A stretch of DNA of 49,120 nt. Origin: Luminiphilus sp. (GTDB lineage: Bacteria; Pseudomonadota; Gammaproteobacteria; Pseudomonadales; Halieaceae). A program made the position numbers and the translations under genes. Of the stretch, positions 1-9,213 are shown piece by piece. Location of the stretch: NCBI GenBank assembly GCA_016778045.1, contig JADHQG010000007.1, positions 1 through 49,120 on the forward strand, written 5' to 3'. The notes under the pieces are model-generated. The model worked only from the letters and a program-made list of their open reading frames with translations. It was not told the origin of the DNA and did not search any database. How positions within the stretch are numbered: position 1 is the first letter of the stretch; every line of letters begins with the position of its first letter.

Positions 1-62
1 TGGCGGTCGCACCCGACGCGGCCATGGCCGGCACCAGCCCCTCGACCAAAGGGGTTTTGTAA
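1..62 (+). CDS. hisB: HisB C-terminus (imidazoleglycerol-phosphate dehydratase), partial
   Basis: Only the last codons are inside the window. The frame ends with the residues PSTKGVL followed by TAA at 60-62. S-T/S-K-G-V-L is the usual C-terminal end of imidazoleglycerol-phosphate dehydratase, the sixth step of histidine synthesis. hisH begins 3 bases later, which is the standard hisB-hisH order. The call rests on this short tail plus context; the catalytic part lies outside the window. Confidence 0.8.
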   Translation, partial: AVAPDAAMAGTSPSTKGVL

Positions 63-65
63 GCC

Positions 66-719
66 GTGACCCAACGGGTTGCCGTAATTGACTACGGCAT
101 GGGCAACCTCCACTCTGTAGCCAGCGCGCTGGAGCATGTCGGTGCTGCTGAAGTCGTTGTCAGCCATGAACCGCAAAAGATTCTTAATGCCGACCGGGTC
201 GTGTTTCCCGGTGTGGGCGGTATTCGTGATTGCATGGCAGCGATCCGTCGCCTCGGCTGCGATCAGTTACTCGATCAGGTACTGAGCGTGGACCGCAAGC
301 CGGTGTTGGCCATTTGCGTCGGCATGCAGGCGCTGATGTCCCATTCCGAGGAAAATGGGGGCGTTGCCTGTCTCGATGTGTTGCCGGGCCAGGTCGCCTT
401 TTTTGGTGACGCGCATCAAGGCGATGACGGCGGGCGGCTGAAAGTGCCCCACATGGGGTGGAATGCCGTGCGACCGGCGATCAATCATCCCCTGTGGCGC
501 GGTATCGAGCCCGACACCCGCTTCTATTTTGTTCACAGCTACCACGTGGTGCCTGATAACCAAGCCGTTGTCGCGGGAACGTTTGACTACGGCCTCACGG
601 GTTGTGCGGCGCTTGCGCAGGAGAACCTTTTTGCAACGCAGTTCCACCCGGAGAAGAGCCACAGCGCCGGGTTGACGCTACTGAAAAACTTTCTCGATTG
701 GGAAGGCACATGCTCGTAA
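66..719 (+). CDS. hisH: Imidazole glycerol phosphate synthase, glutaminase subunit HisH
   Basis: 217 aa, normal length for the family. HisH hydrolyses glutamine and channels ammonia to HisF, which makes IGP and AICAR. A class I glutamine amidotransferase fold is visible: [12 protein letters not shown] at the N-terminus, the FPGVGG oxyanion region near 47-52, the nucleophile Cys84 in AICVGMQ, and His194/Glu196 in QFHPEKS completing the triad. The start is GTG at 66, 3 bases after the hisB stop, with no strong Shine-Dalgarno, so coupling to hisB is likely. The 3' end overlaps hisA by 10 bases. All catalytic residues are present. Confidence 0.97.
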   Translation: MTQRVAVIDYGMGNLHSVASALEHVGAAEVVVSHEPQKILNADRVVFPGVGGIRDCMAAIRRLGCDQLLDQVLSVDRKPVLAICVGMQALMSHSEENGGVACLDVLPGQVAFFGDAHQGDDGGRLKVPHMGWNAVRPAINHPLWRGIEPDTRFYFVHSYHVVPDNQAVVAGTFDYGLTGCAALAQENLFATQFHPEKSHSAGLTLLKNFLDWEGTCS

Positions 720-1453
720 TACCCGCCATTGATTTAAAAGATGGCCAGTGCGTGCGCTTGCGCCAAGGCGACATGGCAGACAGCACGGTGTTCTCTGACG
801 ATCCTGTTGCCATGGCGCAGCGGTGGTTTGACGAGGGCGCCCGTCGGCTCCATATCGTTGATCTCGATGGCGCCTTCGCAGGCGAGCCGGTCAATGCCGG
901 CATCATCGAGGCGATTTCAAAAGCCTTGCCATCGCTGCCGATCCAGATTGGCGGCGGCATCCGCAATCTGGGGACCATTGCGCGCTATCTCGAAGCCGGG
1001 GTGGAGTACGCCATCATCGGCACCATGGCGGCCAAGGACCCGGACTTCGTTCACGAAGCCTGTTCGGCCTTTCCGGGGCACATCATTGTCGGCATCGATG
1101 CCCGCGGCGGCCGTGTGGCCGTTGAGGGCTGGGCGAGCGAGAGTGAACTTGATGCCACCGATCTCGCCAAGCGCTTCGCCGATGCAGGCGTGAGCGCGGT
1201 GGTTTATACCGATATTGACCGCGACGGCATGATGCAAGGCGTCAATGTCGAGGCAACGGTTGCCCTGGCTGTTGAGTCGGGCCTGCCGGTGATTGCTTCG
1301 GGTGGTATCAGCCAGCTTGAAGACGTGCGTGGCCTGATGCAGCACGCGAGCGCGGGTATATGCGGCGCTATCACCGGCCGCGCGATCTATGAGGGCACGC
1401 TGGATTTGGCCGAGGCCCAGACCATGGTTGATGCCTTTCTGGAGAGTGATTGA
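710..1453 (+). CDS. hisA: ProFAR isomerase HisA
   Basis: 247 aa (beta-alpha)8 barrel that isomerises ProFAR to PRFAR, the fourth step of histidine synthesis. The start is the ATG at 710, giving [12 protein letters not shown], the characteristic HisA N-terminus with the first catalytic Asp at residue 8. The frame is open further upstream to 602, but that extension lies inside hisH and has no HisA character. Phosphate-binding glycine motifs are visible (IGGGIR around 82-87 and ASGGIS later), as is the second acidic residue in VGIDARGG. The gene starts inside hisH and its stop shares one base with the hisF ATG (TGATG), so translation is probably coupled. Confidence 0.97.
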   Translation: MLVIPAIDLKDGQCVRLRQGDMADSTVFSDDPVAMAQRWFDEGARRLHIVDLDGAFAGEPVNAGIIEAISKALPSLPIQIGGGIRNLGTIARYLEAGVEYAIIGTMAAKDPDFVHEACSAFPGHIIVGIDARGGRVAVEGWASESELDATDLAKRFADAGVSAVVYTDIDRDGMMQGVNVEATVALAVESGLPVIASGGISQLEDVRGLMQHASAGICGAITGRAIYEGTLDLAEAQTMVDAFLESD

Positions 1454-2226
1454 TGGCGCTCGCCAAACGCATCATTCCCTGCCTCGACGTGGATCAGGGG
1501 CGAGTGGTGAAGGGCGTCAACTTTTTGGGTATTCGTGACGCCGGCGACCCGGTGGAAATTGCGCGGCGCTATAACGAAGAAGGCGCCGACGAGATCACGT
1601 TTCTCGATATCACGGCCAGCCACGAAGAGCGCGATACGACTGTCCACACCGTCGAGCAGATTGCCCGCGAGGTGTTTATCCCACTGACAGTGGGCGGCGG
1701 CATTCGCTCCTTGCAGGACATTCGCACCATGCTTAATGCGGGTGCCGACAAGGTGAGTATCAATACCGCGGCGATTCACGAGCCTGAGCTGGTGCGTGAG
1801 GCAGCGGCACGATTCGGCTCGCAATGCATTGTGGTGGCGATCGATGTGAAGCGGGTCTCAGCGCCCGATGATGCACCGCGCTACGAGCTCTTTACCCACG
1901 GTGGTCGCAAGCCCACCGGGATCGAGGCGGTGGGGTGGGCTACAAAAATGGCGAAGTTAGGTGCTGGTGAACTCCTGCTGACGAGCATGGACCGCGACGG
2001 CACCCGCGATGGTTTTGAATTGGTCATTACCCGCGCGATTACTGACGCGGTCGACATTCCGGTGATCGCGTCAGGTGGGGTAGGCACGCTTCAGCACCTG
2101 GCCGATGGCGTCGCGAAAGGGGGCGCCGACGCCGTGTTGGCTGCCAGCATTTTCCACTTCGGTGAATACACCGTGGGCGAGGCCAAGGCGTTCATGGCCG
2201 ATCAGGGCATCACGATGCGGCTGTGA
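1453..2226 (+). CDS. hisF: Imidazole glycerol phosphate synthase, cyclase subunit HisF
   Basis: 257 aa barrel partner of HisH. It converts PRFAR plus ammonia to IGP and AICAR, linking histidine and purine synthesis. The N-terminus [21 protein letters not shown] is diagnostic. The catalytic aspartates are Asp12 (PCLD) and Asp131 (VVAIDVKR). Phosphate-binding motifs TVGGGIRS and ASGGVG are intact. The ATG at 1453 overlaps the hisA TGA by one base. It is the last his gene of this cluster. hisI and hisE are separate at 40541-41266 on the other strand. Confidence 0.97.
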   Translation: MALAKRIIPCLDVDQGRVVKGVNFLGIRDAGDPVEIARRYNEEGADEITFLDITASHEERDTTVHTVEQIAREVFIPLTVGGGIRSLQDIRTMLNAGADKVSINTAAIHEPELVREAAARFGSQCIVVAIDVKRVSAPDDAPRYELFTHGGRKPTGIEAVGWATKMAKLGAGELLLTSMDRDGTRDGFELVITRAITDAVDIPVIASGGVGTLQHLADGVAKGGADAVLAASIFHFGEYTVGEAKAFMADQGITMRL

Positions 2227-2239
2227 TATCGGGCATCCT

Positions 2240-2263
2240 GTTCAGGGTGCGCTGTCACTGAAC
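2240..2263. repeat. Weak inverted repeat between hisF and ctpA
   Basis: GTTCAG (2240-2245) and CTGAAC (2258-2263) form a 6-bp stem with a 12-base loop in the 105-bp gap between the convergent hisF and ctpA genes. There is no T-run on either strand, so it is at best a weak transcript-end structure. Nothing else is recognisable in the gap. Confidence 0.3.
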
Positions 2264-2331
2264 TGATAAATGACGTGTCGCCGCGTCTTCGCGATAACGG
2301 AATCATCCCATACCCGCGTTGAGCGGCGGCC

Positions 2332-3711
2332 TCAGGGTGTGCCGAGCGCCACCGTGGTCGGGTCTTCTGTTTCTGGCTCTTCAGATGGCGTTTCAGGCGT
2401 GAGGAGGTTGATGCCGCGGAGCAGCGTCAGTGCCTCATACAGCTGATTATCCGAATTGCGCAATTCCGTCAGCGCCTCGCTCTCCGATTGAGCATCCACG
2501 GGACCGCCGTCGCCGCTCAGACTCCCCTGCAGGTCGGCTTCCTTGGTTCGTCGGTTGGATTCCACGCTCGTGACCTCAGCACGCTCTACCACGATGTCGG
2601 GCACGATGCCCTCAGCCTGAATTGAGCGGCCCTTCGGTGTGTAATACAGGGCGGTGGTGAGCTTGACGGCGCGGGTTTCCGAGACGGGCAGGATGGTCTG
2701 TACCGAGCCTTTGCCAAAACTGCGGGTCCCCATGATCACGGCGCGCCGACGATCCTGAAGGGCTCCGGCGACAATTTCGGAGGCGCTGGCGGAGCCGCCG
2801 TTAATCAATACCACGATGGGTATGCCATTCAGCATATCGCCCGGGGAAGCTTCAAAGCGGTCTGCTGCCTGAGGATGACGTCCTTCTGTGTAGACGACCA
2901 ACCCCCCGTCCAATACGGCACCGGCCATATCCACACTGGCACCGAGCACGCCGCCAGGGTTGTTGCGGAGATCCAAAACCACCCCCTTGAGAGATCCTTC
3001 GGAGAGGACCTGCTCAAGCGTCGCGATCGCTTCTAGCCCGGTGTCCTTTTGAAACTGCGACGCCCGCAACCAGAGGTAGCCCTCCATCAGCTCACGGCTT
3101 CTGACGCTCGGCACTTTGATAATGTCCCGCACCACGGTGACGTCAAACGGATCCGCGACGCCCCGTCTGCCGATGGTCAGCAGCACCTCGGATCCGGTGG
3201 GTCCCCGCATCTTTTCTACCGACTTGTTGACGGGCAGATCGCGGATCGACTCACCATCAATTTTGAGAATAATGTCACCCGCACGAAGCCCCGCTGCCTC
3301 AGCAGGTGAGCCGTCAATCGGCGCGATGATGCTGATGTAACCACGATCTTGACCGATCTCGATGCCGAGACCACTGAATTCACCCTGTGTCGTCTCTTGC
3401 AGAGAGTCGTACGCTTTTTCCTGAAGAAAGACCGAGTGAGGATCGAGTCCAGAGAGCATCCCCTGCACTGCAAGTTCAAACAGCTCGCTGTCCGGTACCG
3501 ATTCGACGTAGCCCTGTCGGATTTGGTTGAAGACGTCTGCAAACATCTGCAACTCTTCTAAGGGCAGCGACTGATTTTCAGGCGGGACATCCAACACCGC
3601 ATTGTGAGGATTATTTTCGTCAGCGACGTCAGAGCCGCTGTCGTCGGCAACGGCGAAACAGCAAGCAACAAGGCCGAGGATCAGTCCAGCGGGGAGAGTG
3701 CGACAACGCAT
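2332..3711 (-). CDS. ctpA: S41-family C-terminal processing peptidase CtpA, periplasmic
   Basis: 459 aa from the ATG at 3711. An in-frame TTG seven codons upstream is possible but has no better ribosome site. A signal peptide (TLPAGLILGLVACCFA) is followed by a PDZ domain around residues 110-190 (GLGIEIG, GLRAGDIILKI). The S41 peptidase core has the nucleophile Ser309 in GGSASASE and the general base Lys334 in FGKG, the 25-residue Ser-Lys spacing I recall for this family. These proteases degrade or trim cell-wall hydrolases and envelope proteins. It lies 55 bases after envC, so regulated peptidoglycan cleavage is a plausible shared role. The C-terminal about 80 residues are acidic and low in complexity. 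Confidence 0.93.
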   Translation of the reverse strand: MRCRTLPAGLILGLVACCFAVADDSGSDVADENNPHNAVLDVPPENQSLPLEELQMFADVFNQIRQGYVESVPDSELFELAVQGMLSGLDPHSVFLQEKAYDSLQETTQGEFSGLGIEIGQDRGYISIIAPIDGSPAEAAGLRAGDIILKIDGESIRDLPVNKSVEKMRGPTGSEVLLTIGRRGVADPFDVTVVRDIIKVPSVRSRELMEGYLWLRASQFQKDTGLEAIATLEQVLSEGSLKGVVLDLRNNPGGVLGASVDMAGAVLDGGLVVYTEGRHPQAADRFEASPGDMLNGIPIVVLINGGSASASEIVAGALQDRRRAVIMGTRSFGKGSVQTILPVSETRAVKLTTALYYTPKGRSIQAEGIVPDIVVERAEVTSVESNRRTKEADLQGSLSGDGGPVDAQSESEALTELRNSDNQLYEALTLLRGINLLTPETPSEEPETEDPTTVALGTP

Positions 3712-3766
3712 GATGGTTATCCGAGATGACAAAGACGTGAATGGTAACTGATTATCCCGCTGGAAC

Positions 3767-4939
3767 TTAACGGCGAATCCAGTCGGCAGGGTCTACCGGT
3801 TTTCCGTCGCGCCGGATTTCAAAATACAGGCCGGACGCCTCAGATCCGCCACTCGCGCCCGCTCTCGCAATGAGATCACCCGAGTTAACCCTGTCGCCGA
3901 CACGTCGGAGCAGACTGTGATTGCGCGCATACAGTGACAGCCAGCCGTCGCCATGATCAATAACAACCAACAGACCCTGACCCCGTAGCCAGTCAGAATA
4001 GATCACACGCCCCCCATGGACCGCCTGTACGGGTTCCCCTTGTTCCGCTGAGATCAGCCAGCCTCGCCAACGAATGTCGGCATTGCGGCGCTCGCCAAAA
4101 CGGTTGGCGGGCGCGCCGTTTACCGGCATAGCCAGGGTGCCGCGGGTGTCAGCAAAGGGTTGAAGATTGGCAGGTGAGAGGCTTTCCGATCTGACTGCGA
4201 CATCCTGTATTTCACCCAATAGTGCATTGAGCCGTTCTTGATCTCGCTCAAGTTCGGCCAGTCGTTGCTGGTCGGTCTGTAGCGTTGCGCTAATGTCAGC
4301 AATGGCCTGCTGCCGAGCAGCTTGCTGATCGGCAAGCGCGCGCTGGGCGTCGGCAAGGGTCTCGCGCTGGATGTCCAGTTGTGACTGGGTGTCCGCAGCG
4401 GCTTTGCGATTTTCCCCAATTGCCAACAGCGCCTGCTGATATTCGGCGATGATCACTTGTTGGTCTTCGACGATGCGTTCGAGGTAGGCCAAATGCCTCG
4501 CTACTTTCTGCGGATCCTGATCACCCAGCCATACTCTGAGGCCTCCGCCTTGCTGCACAGCCCACAACTGCTGAATGCCCTGCTCAATGATGTCCGTGCG
4601 GTCGCGCTGGGCGACCAGTAAGCGCGTCCGCTGGTTGTCCAGCTGGGTCAGTTGTTGTTGCAGTGCTTCCTGCGCCTGCATGACTTCCGCAAGTCGCTGG
4701 TCGGATTCGCTGATCTGAAGTTCTGCCTCGCGCAGCGCCTGCTGCAAGGTACTGCGCTCTTTCTCTTGGGCATCCAGTTTTTGCTGAATGGCCTGAATTT
4801 CGTCCGCGAGCGCGCCGAGTTGTGCGGCTGTGTCGTTGGGAGAGGCCGGCTGTTGTGCCTGCGCAAGAGCCAGCCAAAATGGCATCGTTGCAACAGCAAA
4901 GAGTTTAGACAGGGGGCGGACTGCTCCGATGCGAGCCAT
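3767..4939 (-). CDS. envC: Murein hydrolase activator EnvC (degenerate LytM protein)
   Basis: 390 aa. A signal peptide ending around ALAQAQ is followed by a long Gln/Glu/Arg-rich coiled coil (about 30-250) and a C-terminal LytM/M23 domain (about 275-388). The zinc-binding HxH of active LytM enzymes is replaced by LYFEIR, as in EnvC. The protein should therefore activate amidases (AmiA/AmiB type) at the division site and not cut peptidoglycan itself. The coiled coil is the region that binds FtsEX in E. coli. It starts 11 bases after gpmI, so gpmI-envC-ctpA reads as one operon. Confidence 0.93.
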   Translation of the reverse strand: MARIGAVRPLSKLFAVATMPFWLALAQAQQPASPNDTAAQLGALADEIQAIQQKLDAQEKERSTLQQALREAELQISESDQRLAEVMQAQEALQQQLTQLDNQRTRLLVAQRDRTDIIEQGIQQLWAVQQGGGLRVWLGDQDPQKVARHLAYLERIVEDQQVIIAEYQQALLAIGENRKAAADTQSQLDIQRETLADAQRALADQQAARQQAIADISATLQTDQQRLAELERDQERLNALLGEIQDVAVRSESLSPANLQPFADTRGTLAMPVNGAPANRFGERRNADIRWRGWLISAEQGEPVQAVHGGRVIYSDWLRGQGLLVVIDHGDGWLSLYARNHSLLRRVGDRVNSGDLIARAGASGGSEASGLYFEIRRDGKPVDPADWIRR

Positions 4940-4950
4940 CCGCTGACCGC

Positions 4951-6483
4951 TTAGTTGATCAGCAGGTTGCGCCCTGACATGGCGGCGGGGATATCCAGTC
5001 CCATCATCGTCAGGACAGTGGGGGCGATATCGGCGAGTATGCCGCCCGCAGGATCCAAGGCACGCGGGTTACCCCCAAAGTAAATCAAAGGGACATGCTC
5101 TGTGGTGTGCTGGGTATGGGGTTGATCGTTCTCGTAATCCCGCATTTGCTCACAATTGCCATGATCTGCGGTGATGAGGCCCTGGCCACCCTGTGCCAGT
5201 AATGCCGTCTCGAGTCGGCCAATGCACTGATCCAGCGTCTCGACAGCGGCGACAGCGGCAGCAAATTGACCGGTATGACCCACCATATCGCCGTTGGCAT
5301 AGTTCACGACAATAAAGTCAAAGTCTCTGGATTCGATGGCTTCGACCAAGGCGTCGGTGACCTCGTGTGCACTCATGGCCGGTTGCAAATCATAGGTCGG
5401 CACATCGGGAGAGGGGATCAGCGTACGGGCTTCACCTTCGAAAGGATCTTCGCGGCCGCCGCTGAAAAAAAACGTGACATGAGCGTACTTCTCGGTCTCC
5501 GCGATGCGCAGCTGTGTCATCCCCCGTGCGGCGAGGACCTCGCCCAAACTGTCCGTCAAGGTGTCCGGAGGGAAGGCCACGGGGCAAGCTAATGAGGACG
5601 CGTACTCTGTGGTGGTCACCAGTTGTAAAGCAGGTGGGTCACTTCGCGTAAAACTGTTGAATGCGGGATCGGTCAGTGCTTGGGCCAATTGCCGGGCACG
5701 ATCAGCTCGAAAATTCATGAACAATACCGCGTCGCCATTCTCAAAGGTGAGGGGGTCTCCGACAATAGTGGGCATGACAAATTCGTCATCTTCATCGCGC
5801 GCATAAGCCGCCTCAAGGGCCGCTTGCGCCGACACAGCGGTAAATGAGGCCCTGCCTTCCGCAAGTAGCGCATAGCTTTTTTCAACGCGATCCCAGCGAT
5901 TGTCTCGGTCCATTGCCCAGTAGCGCCCATGCACCGAGGCGATGCGCCCGACGCCAAGCGTTTGCAACACCTGCTCTGCCCGCTGCAGTGAGGGGCCGGC
6001 ACTGCGGGGTGGCGTGTCACGGCCATCGAGAAAAGCATGCAGGTAAAGCTTTTTCGCGCCGCGCTTTACGGCGAGTTGCAGCGCGGCAAACAGCTGGTCC
6101 TCATGACTATGAACGCCGCCGGGAGAGAGCAGGCCCATCACATGGACAGCATTGCCGCTTGCAACGGCGTCATCAATTGCCTGCAGATAGGCCGGATTCT
6201 CAAAAAATTCACCGGTCTCGATGGCGCGGTCAATTTTTGTGATCGACTGGTAAACAATGCGTCCGGCGCCAAGACTCATATGGCCTACCTCTGAGTTGCC
6301 CATCTGGCCCTCAGGTAGACCGACATCAAGACCTGAGCCGGACACCAGGGTGTGCGGCGCTTCCTGCCACAAGCGATCAAGATTGGGGGTGTGGGCAGCG
6401 TGCACGGCATTGTCTTCCGTGGCGGCCCGATGACCAAAGCCATCGAGGATGACCAGCAATGTTGTGCTTCGTGGCGTAGACAC
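4951..6483 (-). CDS. gpmI: Cofactor-independent phosphoglycerate mutase GpmI
   Basis: 510 aa, full length. It interconverts 3- and 2-phosphoglycerate in glycolysis and gluconeogenesis using two Mn ions and a phosphoserine intermediate. The alkaline-phosphatase-type fold shows LLVILDGFG with metal ligand Asp14, the phosphorylated Ser64 in [10 protein letters not shown], and the late metal-binding segments [14 protein letters not shown] and ITADHGNCE. The start is GTG at 6483 ([15 protein letters not shown]) with a poor ribosome site. It is the first gene of the operon with envC and ctpA. Confidence 0.97.
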   Translation of the reverse strand: MSTPRSTTLLVILDGFGHRAATEDNAVHAAHTPNLDRLWQEAPHTLVSGSGLDVGLPEGQMGNSEVGHMSLGAGRIVYQSITKIDRAIETGEFFENPAYLQAIDDAVASGNAVHVMGLLSPGGVHSHEDQLFAALQLAVKRGAKKLYLHAFLDGRDTPPRSAGPSLQRAEQVLQTLGVGRIASVHGRYWAMDRDNRWDRVEKSYALLAEGRASFTAVSAQAALEAAYARDEDDEFVMPTIVGDPLTFENGDAVLFMNFRADRARQLAQALTDPAFNSFTRSDPPALQLVTTTEYASSLACPVAFPPDTLTDSLGEVLAARGMTQLRIAETEKYAHVTFFFSGGREDPFEGEARTLIPSPDVPTYDLQPAMSAHEVTDALVEAIESRDFDFIVVNYANGDMVGHTGQFAAAVAAVETLDQCIGRLETALLAQGGQGLITADHGNCEQMRDYENDQPHTQHTTEHVPLIYFGGNPRALDPAGGILADIAPTVLTMMGLDIPAAMSGRNLLIN

Positions 6484-6645
6484 GGCGTGCAGGGCTCAAA
6501 CGGTCGCAGTGGGCATTGTAACGCGGCGGACTGAGGAGGGCACGAGGTACGCAGGTCTGCCGTCGCACCAATGCTACCTGTTGGCGATTCTGTGCCGGTG
6601 TTAAGGTGCCAGCACGGAGGCACAGCCTCGATCGGCCTTGTGAGA

Positions 6646-6662
6646 GGGGCGTTGAACGCCCC
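6646..6662 (+). promoter_or_regulatory. Stable hairpin just upstream of the fieF start
   Basis: GGGGCGT (6646-6652) and ACGCCCC (6656-6662) form a perfect 7-bp GC-rich stem with a TGA loop, ending 8 bases before the fieF ATG. No T-run follows, so it is not a normal terminator. No purine-rich Shine-Dalgarno lies between it and the ATG. It may affect translation or be a protein-binding site; the function is unknown. Confidence 0.4.
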
Positions 6663-6670
6663 AATTGATT

Positions 6671-7642
6671 ATGACTGCATCGGATCCGGCACCGTCCGGT
6701 ACACCTGACCTTTCCGGTGACGCTGATGAGGCGGCCAAGTTACTCCGCTTGGCCACCAACCTCTCTGTCAGCGTTGCGGTAATGCTGATTTTGGCCAAGG
6801 GCTATGCGTGGTGGCAGACCGACTCGGTGGCCATTCTGGCATCTTTGGTCGACTCACTGATGGATGCGGGGGCATCGATACTCAACCTTTTTGCGGTGCG
6901 CTATGCGCTGGCGCCAGCTGACGCCAGTCATCGCTGGGGACATGGTAAAGCTGAAGCGATTGCGGGCCTGGGGCAAGGGGTATTCATTATCGCGTCGGGG
7001 CTTTTCCTGGTGAGCGAAGCGGTGCAGCGACTCTTGAGTCCCGCGCCACTCGCTGCTTTTCCGGTCGGGGTTGGAGTAATGGTGGTGACCATCGTTTTGA
7101 CAGCCGGCTTGGTGGCGGTGCAGAGCTATGTCATCCGCAGAACGCGCTCGCCCGCAATTCGGGCGGACTCACTCCATTACCGCACTGACCTGCTCACTAA
7201 CTCAGCAGTGTTGTTAGCGCTGGTGCTTGCACAGTTTGGTTGGTTGGGTATTGATCCGTTGTTCGCGCTGGCGGTAGCGGTCTACACGCTGAAAGCCGCG
7301 TGGGACATCATCCGTGACGCCACCAGTGAATTGCTGGACCAGGAACTTCCCCAACCCAAACGGGACCAGATTATCGATATTGCCAGCGCGCACCCTCGCG
7401 TTTTGGGGGTTCACGATCTGCGGACGCGTAGCGCTGGAAGAGTCGACTTTGTGGAGTTGCACCTTGAGCTCGATGACCACATGCCGCTTACGGTTGCCCA
7501 TGAAGTGAGTGATGATGTGGAAGCCGCCATCATGGCTGCGATACCTCAGGCAGACGTGATGATTCATCTCGACCCTGTGAGTTTGGCTGAGGAGCAACTG
7601 GATGACAGGATCGAAGCGGTGGAGCAGTCCGACGGATCTTAG
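6671..7642 (+). CDS. fieF: Cation diffusion facilitator, FieF type
   Basis: 323 aa. The CDF fold has about six membrane segments and a C-terminal cytoplasmic domain. Metal-site motifs match E. coli FieF: DSLMD in helix 2, the HRWGHGKAEA stretch after helix 2, and ADSLHYRTD in helix 5, including the Asp/His positions used for Zn/Fe transport. Proton-coupled efflux of Fe(II) or Zn(II) is the expected role. The ATG at 6671 is preferred over an in-frame TTG at 6665. The gene is divergent from gpmI. In the pseudomonad arrangement I recall, gpmI directly neighbours the rhodanese gene, so fieF looks like an insertion here. Confidence 0.9.
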   Translation: MTASDPAPSGTPDLSGDADEAAKLLRLATNLSVSVAVMLILAKGYAWWQTDSVAILASLVDSLMDAGASILNLFAVRYALAPADASHRWGHGKAEAIAGLGQGVFIIASGLFLVSEAVQRLLSPAPLAAFPVGVGVMVVTIVLTAGLVAVQSYVIRRTRSPAIRADSLHYRTDLLTNSAVLLALVLAQFGWLGIDPLFALAVAVYTLKAAWDIIRDATSELLDQELPQPKRDQIIDIASAHPRVLGVHDLRTRSAGRVDFVELHLELDDHMPLTVAHEVSDDVEAAIMAAIPQADVMIHLDPVSLAEEQLDDRIEAVEQSDGS

Positions 7643-7823
7643 CTCCAAACCGCTCTAGCCTACCTTGACTATCGACTCTCCCACTGGCGGACGCAGCCGA
7701 GCTGCTGGGAGGTGCCGCTGTTTTGGCGGGCGCGTCGATTCGGTGTCTGAGCGCGGGCCGCAGGAGCTCGAGCACAGTGGCCTGACTAGGGGACACTGAC
7801 TGGAGGGCGCGGAATTGAACCGA

Positions 7824-7829
7824 TATACT
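7824..7829 (+). promoter_or_regulatory. Possible -10 box for rhodanese-grxC-secB
   Basis: TATACT lies 117 bases before the rhodanese GTG. No good TTGACA-like -35 element stands at 16-18 bases upstream, so the call rests on the -10 hexamer and its position alone. Confidence 0.35.
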
Positions 7830-7891
7830 CGCGGCCCGCGCCGTTTGCTATCAAGCGTCCAGGGCGTCCCATAGGGTAACGGGAAGCGCTG

Positions 7892-7924
7892 TGCGTCAAA
7901 TGATCTATCGATATCAGCGACGCA
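7892..7924 (+). promoter_or_regulatory. Leader hairpin before the rhodanese gene
   Basis: TGCGTC (7892-7897) pairs with GACGCA (7919-7924). An inner TGAT (7901-7904) pairs with ATCA (7912-7915), giving an interrupted stem in the long leader of the rhodanese-grxC-secB unit. The ribosome site (GAGG at 7932, GGGA at 7937) lies just downstream and stays outside the stem. The function is not known. Confidence 0.35.
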
Positions 7925-7945
7925 TCATCACGAGGCGGGAATAAC

Positions 7946-8368
7946 GTGTCAGCAGGGATGTTTTTTCAGTTTTTGGCAGAGCAGTGGGTTTTGGTAGCGG
8001 CGCTCGCCGCTGTCCTGACGCTGTTGCTACTTCATGAGACGCGTAAAGCGGGGCCTGCGCTGTCGATCAACCAGGCGGTGCAGCTTGTCAACACCGAGGG
8101 TGGGGTCTTCTTGGATATACGGGATGCGGCTGAATATGGCCGGGGTCATATCACTGATGCCAAGCATATCCCGGCAGCTTCGCTGGCGAATCGCGTCTCC
8201 GAGCTGGAAAAATTCCGCGATAAACCTGTCATCGTCGTGTGTAAAATGGGGCAGTCTGCTGGCCCTGCGACAAAGACGTTGCGCGCCCAGGGCTTTGGAA
8301 AAGCGCAAAAGCTGTCGGGCGGCATGATGGAGTGGGACGCCCAAAAGCTTCCGGTTGTCACCCAGTGA
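7946..8368 (+). CDS. Membrane-anchored rhodanese-like protein (YibN type)
   Basis: 140 aa. One N-terminal membrane segment (about 12-30, WVLVAALAAVLTLLLL) is followed by a single rhodanese domain (about 40-135). The active-site Cys is in VVVCKMGQSAG, and LDIRDAAEYGRGHI is the usual first rhodanese motif. The soluble domain is predicted cytoplasmic, where it could carry sulfur or act as a persulfide enzyme; the substrate is unknown. The start is GTG at 7946, with GAGG/GGGA 6-14 bases upstream. Its TGA overlaps the grxC start. Rhodanese-grx-secB is a conserved gammaproteobacterial trio (from memory). Confidence 0.9.
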   Translation: MSAGMFFQFLAEQWVLVAALAAVLTLLLLHETRKAGPALSINQAVQLVNTEGGVFLDIRDAAEYGRGHITDAKHIPAASLANRVSELEKFRDKPVIVVCKMGQSAGPATKTLRAQGFGKAQKLSGGMMEWDAQKLPVVTQ

Positions 8369-8616
8369 GTGAAGTCGTCATTTACACCACTCGATGGTGT
8401 CCTTTTTGTATCCGTGCCAAAGCGCTGCTCGATCAAAAAGGAGTTCGGTATCAGGAAATACCGGTAGATGGCGACCCAGCCACTCGGCAGGATATGGCAG
8501 AGCGAGCCGGTCGCACATCCGTGCCGCAAATCTGGATTGGTGAACAATATATAGGTGGGTGTGATCAGCTGTATGGTTTGGAGCGTTCCGGCGCACTCGA
8601 CCCGCTGCTGTCCTAA
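8365..8616 (+). CDS. grxC: Glutaredoxin 3
   Basis: 83 aa, the same size as E. coli Grx3. The dithiol active site CPFC lies in TTRWCPFCIRAK. The cis-proline motif TSVPQIWI and the GG-C/D glutathione-binding tail (IGGCDQL) are present. It reduces glutathione-mixed disulfides and can feed electrons to reductases. The start is the GTG at 8365, which overlaps the rhodanese TGA (GTGA, 4-base overlap). The frame runs further upstream but lacks glutaredoxin character. Confidence 0.95.
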   Translation: MSEVVIYTTRWCPFCIRAKALLDQKGVRYQEIPVDGDPATRQDMAERAGRTSVPQIWIGEQYIGGCDQLYGLERSGALDPLLS

Positions 8617-8656
8617 AGCAGACTCGCCAAGACTTTGATTAACAAGGAGAGCCAGC

Positions 8657-9166
8657 ATGGCTGAAGAAGGTACGGCCGCCGGTCAGGAAGCACAGGCGCA
8701 ACAGCAATTTGTGACCCAGCGTGTTTACACGAAAGACATTTCTTTTGAGTCGCCGATGACGCCCAACGTATTCCGGCAGGAGTGGAAACCCGCGGTTAAC
8801 GTTGACCTGAATACGAAAAGTAGCCGCGTTGATGAGGAGGGAAACCATGAGGTTGTGCTGACCCTGACCATCACCGCCAAGCTAGAGGAACAGACCGCGT
8901 TTTTGGTGGAGGTTCAGCAAGCAGGCATTTTTTATGTGGCGGGTATTGAGGGGGATGCGCTCCGGCAGTTGTTGTCGACGGTCGCCCCGACCATTCTTTT
9001 CCCCTATGCGCGTGAAGCGGTGGACAATCTGGTTGTGAAGGGCGGTTTCCCGGCCTTGATGATCGCGCCGGTCAACTTCGACGCGCTATTCCGTCAGGCG
9101 GTCGCTCAGCAAGCCGCTGAGGGCGGTGATCAGGTTGTAGCCGCGCCAGAAGGCTCGACTCACTGA
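8657..9166 (+). CDS. secB: Protein-export chaperone SecB
   Basis: 169 aa. The SecB core spans residues 20-155 and includes VYTKDISFESP, the TLTITAKLEE strand and the ILFPYAREAVDNLVVKGGFPALMI segment, with a variable acidic tail. The homotetramer keeps preproteins unfolded and delivers them to SecA. A good ribosome site (AAGGAG) precedes the ATG. It is third in the rhodanese-grxC-secB unit, 40 bases after grxC, and convergent with ntrC. Confidence 0.97.
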   Translation: MAEEGTAAGQEAQAQQQFVTQRVYTKDISFESPMTPNVFRQEWKPAVNVDLNTKSSRVDEEGNHEVVLTLTITAKLEEQTAFLVEVQQAGIFYVAGIEGDALRQLLSTVAPTILFPYAREAVDNLVVKGGFPALMIAPVNFDALFRQAVAQQAAEGGDQVVAAPEGSTH

Positions 9167-9174
9167 TCTGTTCG

Positions 9175-9190
9175 CCGCCTCTCAAGGCGG
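9175..9190. terminator. Hairpin between convergent secB and ntrC
   Basis: CCGCCT-ctca-AGGCGG is a perfect 6-bp stem with a 4-base loop, midway between the two stop codons. It has no T-run in either direction, so it may block the 3' ends of both transcripts without being a classic intrinsic terminator. Confidence 0.5.
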
Positions 9191-9213
9191 TACCTGGCCG
9201 GGTGGCTATCCGC

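Larger units (their letters stand above)
7643..7945. other. 303-bp gap between fieF and the rhodanese gene
   Basis: No convincing coding frame is present on either strand. It holds a probable -10 element at 7824-7829 and a leader hairpin at 7892-7924, both described separately. A small GCAGC-cga-GCTGC inverted repeat near 7693 lacks a T-run. I see no tRNA, no terminator with a T tail and no mobile-element remnant. Confidence 0.6.

Noticed and set aside
267-662. Long open frame antisense to hisH
   Set aside because: It is a shadow of the GC-rich codon pattern of hisH, with no recognisable domain and no ribosome site.
602-709. In-frame extension upstream of hisA
   Set aside because: It lies inside hisH in another frame, and the HisA family N-terminus begins exactly at the ATG at 710.
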